A stretch of 7,779 bases of DNA from JAITWT01 sp964439605 (GCA_964439605.1 CAYTPC010000062.1:1-7779); one strand, 5' to 3'. Counted from the stretch's first letter, positions 1-5,892 are shown. Notes: generated by a model not told the origin, from the sequence alone. Numbers and translations are program-made.

Positions 1-225
1 GATCCGCATTCGGCCACCGCGCAGTTTTTCATCAACGTCAAGGACAACACCTTTCTCGACCACACCGCGCCGAGGGGCGATGGCTGGGGCTATTGCGTTT
101 TCGGCAAGGTGGTTGAGGGCATGGAGGTGGTCGACAAGATCAAGGGCGTGAAGACCGGCAAGAAAAGTTTTCACCAGGACGTGCCGCTTGAGGACGTTGT
201 CATCGAGAAGGCGGAAGCCGTCTGA
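1..225 (+). CDS. ppiB: Peptidyl-prolyl cis-trans isomerase B (cyclophilin), C-terminal part
   Basis: This is the last 74 codons of a cyclophilin-type prolyl isomerase, read in frame 1 and ending at the TGA at 223-225; the start lies outside the window. The family catalyses cis-trans isomerisation of Xaa-Pro bonds in proteins. The visible part opens with DPHSATAQFFINV, the cyclophilin active-site strand (the QFFI stretch), followed by the GWGYCVFGKVVEGMEVVDKI block and an HQDVPLEDVVI ending, which agree closely with E. coli-type cytoplasmic PpiB as I recall it. Whether a signal peptide exists cannot be judged because the N-terminus is missing, but the HQDVPxEDVxI ending favours PpiB over periplasmic PpiA. 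Only 14 bases separate its stop from lpxH, so the two are probably cotranscribed. Confidence 0.93.
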   Translation, partial: DPHSATAQFFINVKDNTFLDHTAPRGDGWGYCVFGKVVEGMEVVDKIKGVKTGKKSFHQDVPLEDVVIEKAEAV

Positions 226-239
226 AGCGGAAAACCGGC

Positions 240-965
240 ATGGCCACGCTGTTCGTCTCCGATCTCCATCTTTGCCCGGAGCGGCCGCGAACCTGCCGGA
301 TTTTTCTTGAATTCCTCTCCGGTCCGGCGCGTCAGGCCGAGGCGCTCTACATCCTCGGTGATCTGTTTGAATACTGGGCCGGCGACGACGATCTGGATGA
401 TCCCTTCAATGCCGGTATCTGCGCGGCGCTGCGCGCACTGTCCGATACCGGCGTGGCGGTTTTCTTCATGGCCGGCAACCGCGATTTTCTCGCTGGCGAT
501 GCCTTCGCCCGCGCCGCCGGCCTCACGCGGCTGCCCGACCCGGCGCTGATCGACCTTGCCGGCGCCGCCACCTTGCTGATGCACGGCGACACGCTCTGCA
601 CCGATGATGTGGACTACCAGCGTTTCCGCGCCGAAGCGCGCTCACCCGCGTGGCAGCAGGCGCTGCTCGCCCTGCCGCTGGCCGAACGCAAGGCGCACAT
701 CGAAGCGATGCGCCGCCAGAGCGAAGCGCAGAAACGCATCAAGCCGATCGAGATCGTCGATGTCAATCCCGATGCCGTCCTGCGGAGCCAGACTTTTCAT
801 CAATGGCGCCGGCTCATCCACGGCCACACGCATCGTCCCGCGCAACACCGCCTGCACATCGGCGGCCACGCCTGCGAACGCTGGGTGCTGCCCGACTGGC
901 ATGACACCGGCGCTTACCTCGCCTGCGATGCGGGCGGATGCCGGCTGCTGGATTGGCCTGCTTGA
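240..965 (+). CDS. lpxH: UDP-2,3-diacylglucosamine diphosphatase LpxH
   Basis: LpxH hydrolyses UDP-2,3-diacylglucosamine to lipid X (2,3-diacylglucosamine 1-phosphate) and UMP, the fourth step of lipid A synthesis, at the inner face of the cytoplasmic membrane. The 241-residue product is the usual length. The calcineurin-like metallophosphatase ligands are all visible: D8 and H10 (SDLH), D41 (GDLFEYW), N80 (GNRDF), H115 (MHGD), and H196 and H198 (HGHTHRP). The GDLFEYWAGDD and GNRDFLAGDAF segments are typical of LpxH rather than of generic phosphodiesterases. The start ATG follows the ppiB stop by 14 bases; only a weak purine-rich stretch (GCGGAAAA) precedes it, so translation may depend on coupling to ppiB. 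Its presence implies a lipopolysaccharide-bearing Gram-negative that uses the LpxH rather than the LpxI or LpxG route. Confidence 0.96.
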   Translation: MATLFVSDLHLCPERPRTCRIFLEFLSGPARQAEALYILGDLFEYWAGDDDLDDPFNAGICAALRALSDTGVAVFFMAGNRDFLAGDAFARAAGLTRLPDPALIDLAGAATLLMHGDTLCTDDVDYQRFRAEARSPAWQQALLALPLAERKAHIEAMRRQSEAQKRIKPIEIVDVNPDAVLRSQTFHQWRRLIHGHTHRPAQHRLHIGGHACERWVLPDWHDTGAYLACDAGGCRLLDWPA

Positions 966-1013
966 TACAGGCACTCATAACTTAGTCGAGCCGTTAAAGC
1001 GGCATTGCTTTTA

Positions 1014-1040
1014 CTCCTTCCCCCGCGTGCGGGAAAGGAG
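1014..1040. repeat. GC-rich imperfect hairpin between convergent lpxH and metZ
   Basis: The arms CTCCTT (1014-1019) and AAGGAG (1035-1040) pair, and CCC/GGG can extend the stem around one mismatch, leaving a short GCGTGC-type loop. No T-tract follows on either strand, so this is not a classical intrinsic terminator, though it could slow or end transcription from either side of the convergent pair. It resembles the palindrome at 5267-5290 (CCTTCC, CCGC, TGCGGG, AAGG order) and probably belongs to the same dispersed repeat family. Confidence 0.5.
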
Positions 1041-1067
1041 CAAGCGAGTCGGAAATGGCGACAAAAG

Positions 1068-1092
1068 GGCCGTCCCGTGGCGCCAGACTTTC
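1068..1092. repeat. Dispersed 25-bp repeat, copy 1
   Basis: This stretch (beginning GGCCGTCCCG, ending GCCAGACTTTC) is matched with one substitution (T to C at 1078) by 3825-3849. It lies immediately beyond the stop codon of metZ, in the convergent spacer. Each copy contains the palindrome GGCGCC. The function is unknown; it may be a small intergenic repeat family. Confidence 0.7.
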
Positions 1093-1093
1093 G

Positions 1094-2278
1094 CTATATC
1101 AAGGCCAGACCCCGCGCCAGATCGGCCTGAAGATCCTTCACCGATTCCAGGCCGATGGCCATCCGCAGCAGGCTTTCCTGAATTCCGGCGGCGGCGCGCG
1201 CTTCGGCGGTGATGCGCCCGTGCGTCGTGCTGGCCGGATGCGTGATGGTGCTCTTGGTGTCGCCGAGATTGGCCGTGATGGAAATCAGGCGCGTGGCATC
1301 GACCACTTTCCACGCTTCGGCACGCCCGCCCTTCACTTCAAAAGAAACAATCGCGCCGCCCGTTTTTTGCTGGCGCATCGCCAGCGCATGTTGCGGATGC
1401 GAGGGTAGTCCGGGGTAATACACGCGCGCCACTTTCGGCTGCTGCTCCAGCCAGCGCGCCAGTTCCAGCGCCGCCGCCGATTGCGCCTGCATGCGCAGGT
1501 TCAATGTCTCCAAACCTTTCAGAATCACCCAGGCGTTGAAGGGCGAGAGCGATGGCCCGGCGGTGCGCAGGAATTTGAACACTTCTTCAGTCAACGCCTT
1601 GCGCCCGACCACAGCGCCGCCCAGCACCCGCCCCTGCCCGTCGAGATACTTGGTGGCGGAATGGATCACCAGATCGGCGCCCAGATCAAGCGGCCGCTGC
1701 AGCGCGGGCGAACAGAAGCAATTGTCCACCACCAGCAGCGCGCCCGCCTCATGCGCCACCGCCGCCAGCGCGGCAATATCGAATACTTCGGTGAGCGGAT
1801 TCGACGGCGTTTCGACGAAAACCTGCTTCGTCTGCGGCGTGATCGCCGCCTTGAACGCCGCCGGATCGTTGGAAGCGACAAAGGTGGTGGCGATGCCGAA
1901 TTTCCCCAGAATGCCGCCCAGCAACTGCTGCGTCGCGCCGAAGATGCCCTGGGAGGCGACGATGTGCTCGCCCGCCTGCATGAGGGACATCACCGCCGCC
2001 ATGATCGCCGCCATGCCGCTCGCCGTGACGATGCAGGCCTCGCCGCCTTCAAGCGCCGCCAGACGCTCCTGCAACATGTTGACAGTGGGGTTGGTGAAGC
2101 GCCCATAGATCAAACCCGGCTCCTCGCCGGAAAAACGCGCCGCCGCCTGCGCCGCGCTCTTGAAGACGAAGCTGGAGGTCAGATACAGCGCCTCGGAATG
2201 CTCGTTGAACTGGCTGCGCTGAATGCCGGCGCGCACCGCCAGCGTATCCAAATCGAATTCATCGTTCGCGTTATTCAT
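1094..2278 (-). CDS. metZ: O-succinylhomoserine sulfhydrylase
   Basis: This PLP enzyme of the Cys/Met metabolism family makes homocysteine from O-succinylhomoserine and sulfide, the direct sulfhydrylation branch of methionine synthesis. The product is 394 residues from the ATG at 2278. Numbered from a TTG two codons upstream (2284), visible marks are YGRFTNPT (Y60, R62, contacting PLP phosphate of the neighbouring subunit), ETPSNP (159-163), VVDNCF with D187, and SATKYLDGQGR with K212, the Schiff-base lysine. The DGQGR variant after the lysine and the overall run favour MetZ over MetB (cystathionine gamma-synthase) or MetY, but close paralogues cannot be excluded. The ATG is preferred to the TTG because GGAG lies 7 bases upstream of the ATG and only 1 base from the TTG. 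It is transcribed against lpxH and divergently from the radical SAM gene. Confidence 0.92.
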   Translation of the reverse strand: MNNANDEFDLDTLAVRAGIQRSQFNEHSEALYLTSSFVFKSAAQAAARFSGEEPGLIYGRFTNPTVNMLQERLAALEGGEACIVTASGMAAIMAAVMSLMQAGEHIVASQGIFGATQQLLGGILGKFGIATTFVASNDPAAFKAAITPQTKQVFVETPSNPLTEVFDIAALAAVAHEAGALLVVDNCFCSPALQRPLDLGADLVIHSATKYLDGQGRVLGGAVVGRKALTEEVFKFLRTAGPSLSPFNAWVILKGLETLNLRMQAQSAAALELARWLEQQPKVARVYYPGLPSHPQHALAMRQQKTGGAIVSFEVKGGRAEAWKVVDATRLISITANLGDTKSTITHPASTTHGRITAEARAAAGIQESLLRMAIGLESVKDLQADLARGLALI

Positions 2279-2285
2279 TTTCAAT

Positions 2286-2289
2286 CTCC
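2286..2289 (-). promoter_or_regulatory. Shine-Dalgarno of metZ (decides the start)
   Basis: On the minus strand GGAG lies 7 bases before the ATG at 2278. A TTG at 2284 in the same frame would have the motif only one base away, so the ATG is the likely start. Confidence 0.75.
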
Positions 2290-2335
2290 AGAATGCGGCC
2301 CGGCGCGGTCGAGCGGGGAAAAGTGACGAGCAGGG

Positions 2336-2364
2336 AAGTTACCTTGGCCTATGAGGCTTGTCAA
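2336..2364 (-). promoter_or_regulatory. Sigma70-type promoter of metZ
   Basis: Read on the minus strand, a perfect -35 box TTGACA (2364-2359) is followed by a 17-base spacer and TAACTT (2341-2336) as the -10 box. Transcription should start near 2329, giving a leader of about 50 bases before the metZ ATG. That is too short for most riboswitches, and I see no SAM-II-like pattern in it. Confidence 0.75.
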
Positions 2365-2404
2365 TTTGCCGCTGCAATATTATCGTGGGCAGGCCATGCT
2401 ATAT

Positions 2405-2413
2405 TGATACTAT
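2405..2413 (+). promoter_or_regulatory. Possible extended -10 promoter for the radical SAM gene
   Basis: The AT-rich centre of the divergent spacer holds TGATACTAT (2405-2413), an extended -10 pattern, about 80 bases before the ATG at 2490. TATATT (2400-2405) lies beside it. No convincing -35 hexamer is present at the right distance, so this is a weak call. The remainder of 2414-2489 shows no other clear element. Confidence 0.3.
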
Positions 2414-2489
2414 GTCGCGGTCTTGAAAAACCAACCCCGCGCATTCCCGTGAATAACTCACGCCTATTCAGCAGCAGGCAGGATGCGTC

Positions 2490-3812
2490 ATGGTCAACGA
2501 AACGCAAAAACGCAAGGAAGAACACGCGGTCTCGCTTTTTCACGCCGGACAGCTTCCGCAATCAGAAGCCGTTTTTTCCGAACTGCTGCAAAGTTATCAA
2601 AGTTTCTGGCTGTGGCGGTCGCACGCCGTTGTTTCACTTCACCTGAGAAACCTGGATCGGGCGCTGGAATCCATCAACCGCGCCATCGCCCTGGAACCCC
2701 TCAATGCGGACGGCTATCTTCTCAAGATTGAAATCCTGAAAGCCGCCGGCAGAAAAGACGCTCTCATTCAGTGCTGCAACGAACTTTTGCTGGTCGACCC
2801 GTCGCAGACCAGCGCCGCACTGATCAAGGGCCAGACTTACGAAGCAGCGGGCAATATCGTGCTGTCCGATCTGGAATACAAGAATTATCTGGAACGGCTG
2901 TTCGGCAATGACAAGGGCATCAATGCGCTGAATCACCTTGATCTCGCTTACCACATGGGGCATCTGCGCACAAAGGCGTCGCCCTTCATGGACTATCCCA
3001 GACATGTGATGTTTGAAACGTTTGCGCAATGCAATGCCGCATGTTCGTTCTGCGTTTACCCGGACATGGCGCGGCAGGGGGAGCAGATGCCGATGACGCT
3101 GATCGACAAGATCATCGGCGATCTGCAACAAATTCCCCGCGAGGTCGGGTTTCAGCTCTCTCCCTTGGCAGTCAACGAGCCGTTTCTTGACAAGCGCATT
3201 TTTGGGATTCTGGACAAGATCGCCCTGAAACTTCCCAACGCGCAACTCACCCTCACCAGCAACGCGTCGCCCCTGACGCCGGAAGTGTTCAGGAAGCTCT
3301 CAAACTACAAGCTGGATTATCTCTGGTTGAGCATCGTGGACTACCGCAAGGAAGTCTATGAAGAAAAGATGAAGCTGTCCTGGGACCGGCTGCTGAAACG
3401 TCTGGAGATGATTCACAAGGCGAAAGAGGAAGGGCAGTTTCCCTACCGGACAGTGGTGAGCCGCCTGATGGATCACAGCGAGCACGACCAGAAATATCAG
3501 GCGTTCTTCAAGTCCCGCTTCCCCTTGTTTGAAGTTGCGCTGTGGCCATACACCAACTGGCTGGGCAAGACCGGCAATGCGGTCACCAGCGCCATCCCGA
3601 ATCTGCCTTGCAGCCACTGGTTCGAGTTCCGCGTCGATGCCAAAGGCATTGTGCAGCACTGCTGCATGGACGGGCACAGCGAATATCCGTGGGGCGATGT
3701 CAACAAGCAATCCGTTCTGGAAATCTACAACAGCCCGGACTACAAAAAACTGCGGCGGGACGTATTCAGCCGACGGGAAGTATCGCCTTGCAATACCTGC
3801 AATCTGCGTTGA
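2490..3812 (+). CDS. TPR / radical SAM / SPASM-domain protein of unknown substrate
   Basis: The 440-residue product has three parts. Residues about 1-140 form helical, TPR-like repeats (for example AVSLFHAGQLPQSEAVFSEL, then NLDRALESINRAIALEPLNA). Residues about 170-350 are a radical SAM core with CNAACSFC, where C181, C185 and C188 should bind the SAM-cleaving [4Fe-4S] cluster. Residues 374-440 look like a SPASM module: C374, the pair C391/C392, and C434 and C437 could hold one auxiliary cluster, and GDVNKQSVLEIYNSPDYKKLR is typical of that module. SPASM enzymes modify peptides, proteins or other substrates; the TPR part suggests docking of a protein partner, but this is inference. No precursor-peptide gene is evident in either flanking spacer. 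AGGA lies 6 bases before the ATG. G+C is lower than in the neighbours. The protein ends only three residues after the last cysteine. Confidence 0.85.
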   Translation: MVNETQKRKEEHAVSLFHAGQLPQSEAVFSELLQSYQSFWLWRSHAVVSLHLRNLDRALESINRAIALEPLNADGYLLKIEILKAAGRKDALIQCCNELLLVDPSQTSAALIKGQTYEAAGNIVLSDLEYKNYLERLFGNDKGINALNHLDLAYHMGHLRTKASPFMDYPRHVMFETFAQCNAACSFCVYPDMARQGEQMPMTLIDKIIGDLQQIPREVGFQLSPLAVNEPFLDKRIFGILDKIALKLPNAQLTLTSNASPLTPEVFRKLSNYKLDYLWLSIVDYRKEVYEEKMKLSWDRLLKRLEMIHKAKEEGQFPYRTVVSRLMDHSEHDQKYQAFFKSRFPLFEVALWPYTNWLGKTGNAVTSAIPNLPCSHWFEFRVDAKGIVQHCCMDGHSEYPWGDVNKQSVLEIYNSPDYKKLRRDVFSRREVSPCNTCNLR

Positions 3813-3824
3813 CACGCTGATACA

Positions 3825-3849
3825 GGCCGTCCCGCGGCGCCAGACTTTC
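3825..3849. repeat. Dispersed 25-bp repeat, copy 2
   Basis: This copy matches 1068-1092 in 24 of 25 positions and lies 12 bases beyond the radical SAM gene's stop. The ten bases TGATACAGGC (3818-3827) run into it; the same ten bases occur at 963-972, starting at the lpxH stop codon, about 96 bases before copy 1. Its last three bases overlap the predicted -35 box of the downstream aminotransferase promoter. Confidence 0.7.
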
Positions 3850-3875
3850 TCACTTCCGCGCGCCGCGGGTACAAT
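3847..3875 (+). promoter_or_regulatory. Promoter of the aminotransferase gene
   Basis: TTCTCA (3847-3852) matches the -35 consensus in four of six places; after a 17-base spacer comes TACAAT (3870-3875), five of six for the -10 box. A start near 3882 would leave a leader of about 27 bases. The -35 box begins inside the dispersed repeat. Confidence 0.6.
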
Positions 3876-3908
3876 GTTCGTTTTTCATCCCTGCCCCACT
3901 GACCCATC

Positions 3909-5114
3909 ATGACATCTTCGATTTTCGCTGCGGTGGAGATGGCTCCCCGCGACCCCATCCTTGGTCTGAACGAAGCCTTCAACGCGGATACCCGCGCCAC
4001 CAAGGTCAATCTCGGCGTCGGCGTGTATTGCGACGACAACGGCAAGATTCCCCTCCTCTCCGCCGTGCGCACGGCGGAAAAGGCGCGCCTCGAAGCCATG
4101 CCGGCGCGCGGCTATCAGCCGATCGAGGGCCTGGCCAGCTACAACCAGGCCGTGCAGAACCTGCTCTTCGGCGCGGATTCGGCGCTCACCAAAGATGGCC
4201 GCGTCATCACCATCGAGGCGCTCGGCGGCACCGGCGCGCTCAAAGTGGGCGCCGATTATCTGAAGCGCCTGCTGCCCGCCGCGAAGGTCTACATCAGCGA
4301 TCCGAGCTGGGAAAATCACCGCGCCCTGTTTGAGTCAGCCGGTTTCACAGTCGAGAATTATCCCTACTACGACGCGGCCACGCGGGGCGTCGACTTCGCC
4401 GCCATGAAAGCCTGCCTGTCCGGATTGCCCGCCGGCGCCATCGTCGTCCTCCACGCCTGCTGCCACAACCCGACCGGCGCCGATCTGTCGGAAGCGCAAT
4501 GGAAAGAAGTCGTCGAGACGATTCGCGCGCGCGGCCTGGTGGCCTTCATCGACATGGCCTATCAGGGTTTTGCCGATGGCATTGAGCCGGACGCCCTGGC
4601 GCTGAAACTGTTCGCCGCCTCCGGGCTGCAATTTCTCGTGTCGAGTTCCTTCTCGAAGTCCTTCTCGCTCTATGGCGAGCGGGTCGGCGCGCTGTCCATC
4701 GTCACGGCCAGCAAGGACGAATCGGCGCGTGTGCTGTCCCAGGTGAAGCGGGTCGTGCGCACCAACTATTCCAATCCGCCGACGCACGGCGGCGCCATCG
4801 TCGCAGCGGTGCTCGCCAGCGCCGAATTGCGCGGCATGTGGGAAACGGAACTGGCCGGCATGCGCGACCGCATCCGCGCCATGCGCACCGGCCTCGTGGA
4901 TAAGCTGAAAGCGCGCGGCGTGGCGCAGGACTTTTCCTTCGTGGCGAAACAGCGCGGCATGTTCTCCTACACCGGCCTCACCGCCGCCCAGGTCGAACGC
5001 CTGAAAACGGAGTTCGGCATCTATGCCGTCAGCACCGGCCGCATCTGCCTCGCGGCGCTCAATACGCGCAATCTGGATTACACGGCGGACGCGATCGCGG
5101 CGGTTATAAAATAA
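3909..5114 (+). CDS. tyrB: Aromatic amino acid / aspartate aminotransferase
   Basis: This class I (subgroup I-alpha) PLP aminotransferase moves amino groups between aspartate or aromatic amino acids and 2-oxoglutarate. The 401-residue length is normal. Visible residues: W134 (DPSWENH, stacks on PLP), N187 (HNPTG), D215 and Y218 (FIDMAYQGF), K250 (SFSKSFSLYGERVG, Schiff base), R258 (PLP phosphate), R284 (RTNYSNPP, side-chain carboxylate site) and R378 (STGRI, substrate alpha-carboxylate). The K250 to R284 spacing equals that between K246 and R280 of E. coli AspC. Segments such as LGGTGALKVGADYLKR and QRGMFSYTGL are nearer TyrB, while DPILGLNEAFNAD recalls AspC, so the substrate range is uncertain and the symbol is tentative. 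No Shine-Dalgarno is seen before the ATG (CCACTGACCCATC). It has its own promoter and ends directly against a hairpin repeat. Confidence 0.93.
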   Translation: MTSSIFAAVEMAPRDPILGLNEAFNADTRATKVNLGVGVYCDDNGKIPLLSAVRTAEKARLEAMPARGYQPIEGLASYNQAVQNLLFGADSALTKDGRVITIEALGGTGALKVGADYLKRLLPAAKVYISDPSWENHRALFESAGFTVENYPYYDAATRGVDFAAMKACLSGLPAGAIVVLHACCHNPTGADLSEAQWKEVVETIRARGLVAFIDMAYQGFADGIEPDALALKLFAASGLQFLVSSSFSKSFSLYGERVGALSIVTASKDESARVLSQVKRVVRTNYSNPPTHGGAIVAAVLASAELRGMWETELAGMRDRIRAMRTGLVDKLKARGVAQDFSFVAKQRGMFSYTGLTAAQVERLKTEFGIYAVSTGRICLAALNTRNLDYTADAIAAVIK

Positions 5115-5260
5115 CCTTCCCCCCGGCCCCCTTCCCGAGGAAGGGGGTGACGGTCGCTCGCGGGCTGCGCCCGCTCGGAGGGGGTGAGCCTTCCCCCCAA
5201 CCCCCTTCCCAGGGAAAGGGGTGACGGTCGCTCGCGGGCTACGCCCGCTCGGTGAGGTGG
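5115..5260. repeat. Tandem GC-rich hairpin repeat, two copies
   Basis: Copy 1 (5115-5188) and copy 2 (5189-5260) both begin CCTTCCCCCC, share GTGACGGTCGCTCGCGGGCT in full, and end in a CGCCCGCTCGG-type block. Each folds into two hairpins: a C-run/G-run stem (in copy 1, nine pairs, 5127-5135 with 5139-5147) and GCGGGC/GCCCGC with a 3-base loop (5160-5174 and 5234-5248). The first hairpin starts 12 bases after the aminotransferase stop and may also act as a terminator, though no T-tract follows. This looks like a small dispersed intergenic repeat of the kind frequent in Betaproteobacteria. Confidence 0.85.
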
Positions 5261-5266
5261 AAATAA

Positions 5267-5290
5267 CCTTCCTCCGCATGCGGGGGAAGG
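5267..5290. repeat. Near-perfect 24-bp palindrome (partial third repeat unit)
   Basis: The two 12-base arms (CCTTCCTCCGCA and TGCGGGGGAAGG) are complementary except for one T/G wobble. It follows the tandem repeat after AAATAA and again begins with CCTTCC, so it is probably a related or decayed unit. It also resembles the hairpin at 1014-1040. Positions 5291-5372 after it hold nothing I can identify. Confidence 0.65.
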
Positions 5291-5372
5291 CGTAACGTCT
5301 CGGTCTCAGATAAATCTTTTCCTTGTCCGTTCTCATGCCCCCAGCGAATTTTCTCAATCTGAACCAGACGGC

Positions 5373-5401
5373 TTGACGCGCCGCGGCGAAATGTCTAACA
5401 T
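5373..5401 (+). promoter_or_regulatory. Promoter of the tRNA-Asn gene
   Basis: TTGACG (5373-5378), a 17-base spacer and TAACAT (5396-5401) form a strong sigma70-type promoter. The next bases, TCGCCCC, are a GC-rich discriminator, as expected at stringently controlled tRNA promoters. The start should be near 5408, leaving about 58 bases of 5' leader to be trimmed from the precursor. Confidence 0.75.
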
Positions 5402-5465
5402 TCGCCCCTTGCAAAAACGCTGATTTTCATTCCGGCGAAGATCGAGCATAGCGTCAGCATCCAGT

Positions 5466-5541
5466 TCCCCGATAGCTCAGTCGGTAGAGCAACGGACTGT
5501 TAATCCGTGTGTCCCTGGTTCGAGCCCAGGTCGGGGAGCCA
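5466..5541 (+). tRNA. tRNA-Asn (anticodon GUU)
   Basis: The cloverleaf is complete over 76 bases. The acceptor arms TCCCCGA (5466-5472) and TCGGGGA (5531-5537) pair over all seven positions. The D arm contains GCTCAGTCGGTAGAGC, the anticodon arm is ACGGA-CTGTTAA-TCCGT, and the T arm is CCTGG-TTCGAGC-CCAGG. The anticodon GTT at 5499-5501 reads AAC and AAU codons, giving asparagine. G5538 is the discriminator base and CCA (5539-5541) is encoded. No duplicate of the 3' end is seen elsewhere in the window, so there is no sign of an integrated element here. Confidence 0.98.
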
Positions 5542-5635
5542 CCCTCTCAAAAATCCATACGCAATATCGCCCATCGTCTTGCGCGACGCGGAATTTAATC
5601 AATTCCAATTCGTTATGGGATGTATAAGAAAAACT

Positions 5636-5653
5636 TTGCCTACGTATAGGCAA
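5636..5653. promoter_or_regulatory. 18-bp palindrome: operator or tRNA terminator
   Basis: TTGCCTA (5636-5642) and TAGGCAA (5647-5653) are exact complements around CGTA. As RNA it is a 7-bp hairpin followed by TATTTTG, which could weakly terminate the tRNA transcript 95 bases upstream. As DNA it has the size of a dimeric repressor or activator site and ends 7 bases before the predicted -35 box at 5661. The sequence does not decide between these. Confidence 0.5.
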
Positions 5654-5660
5654 TATTTTG

Positions 5661-5689
5661 TTGTTGCGACGCGGCAAAATTTCTATACT
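5661..5689 (+). promoter_or_regulatory. Promoter candidate for the RnfB-like/PFOR operon
   Basis: TTGTTG (5661-5666), a 17-base spacer and TATACT (5684-5689, five of six for the -10 consensus) suggest a start near 5696. The leader to the ATG at 5893 would then be about 197 bases, unusually long and rich in hairpins. Confidence 0.5.
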
Positions 5690-5712
5690 CCTTTTTAACA
5701 CGAACGCAGGCA

Positions 5713-5792
5713 ACGCAACCGCGCTGTTTGCGTCTCCCCCGGCCTGACACACCCCGTCAGGCTGCCTTGTAAGCCGGATCCGATCTCCGGCT
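5713..5792 (+). other. Three successive hairpins in the leader of the RnfB-like gene
   Basis: Stem 1 pairs ACGCAA (5713-5718) with TTGCGT (5728-5733). Stem 2 pairs GCCTGAC (5742-5748) with GTCAGGC (5756-5762). Stem 3 pairs AGCCGGA (5772-5778) with TCCGGCT (5786-5792). The stems are 6, 7 and 7 bp, with loops of 9, 7 and 7 bases. None is followed by a T-tract. They could form a regulatory leader, but I recognise no known riboswitch class. Confidence 0.5.
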
Positions 5793-5892
5793 GCGCCGTG
5801 AGTGCCCGCCGCCGCCGCGCCCGCAAGGCAAAGCGCGTCGCCACCAGGTTCCAGTTCCGATTTTTGTTTTTTGACTCGCCCGACGCGTTGCT

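Larger units (their letters stand above)
5542..5892. other. Non-coding stretch between tRNA-Asn and the RnfB-like gene
   Basis: No convincing gene lies in these 351 bases. The first part (to about 5700) is AT-rich and holds an inverted repeat GGAATT-TAATC-AATTCC (5590-5606), the palindrome at 5636-5653 and a promoter candidate. The second part is GC-rich and carries three hairpins, described separately. A T-rich run (5861-5872) comes just before the RnfB-like gene but has no stem in front of it. Confidence 0.7.

Noticed and set aside
1004..1040. Intrinsic terminator for lpxH or metZ
   Set aside because: Stems exist (990-1003 and 1014-1040), but neither is followed by a proper T-tract on the strand concerned, so I kept the second only as a repeat hairpin.
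2279..2330. Possible SAM-responsive riboswitch before metZ
   Set aside because: The leader is only about 50 bases and shows neither the SAM-II pseudoknot pattern nor a longer structured region.
3813..3908. A small precursor peptide for the radical SAM enzyme in the downstream spacer
   Set aside because: No start codon with a ribosome site and a plausible short peptide is present; the spacer is taken up by the repeat and promoter. The upstream spacer 2285-2489 also has no convincing candidate.
5115..5290. CRISPR array
   Set aside because: There are only two and a half adjacent copies without unique spacers, and the repeats are self-complementary GC-rich elements.
4335..5414. A long minus-strand open frame across the aminotransferase and the tandem repeat
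   Set aside because: It overlaps a clear PLP enzyme and runs through the hairpin repeat; composition is that of a shadow frame.
5466..5541. tRNA-Asn as an integration site of a mobile element
   Set aside because: No duplicate of the tRNA 3' end and no integrase gene is visible within the window.
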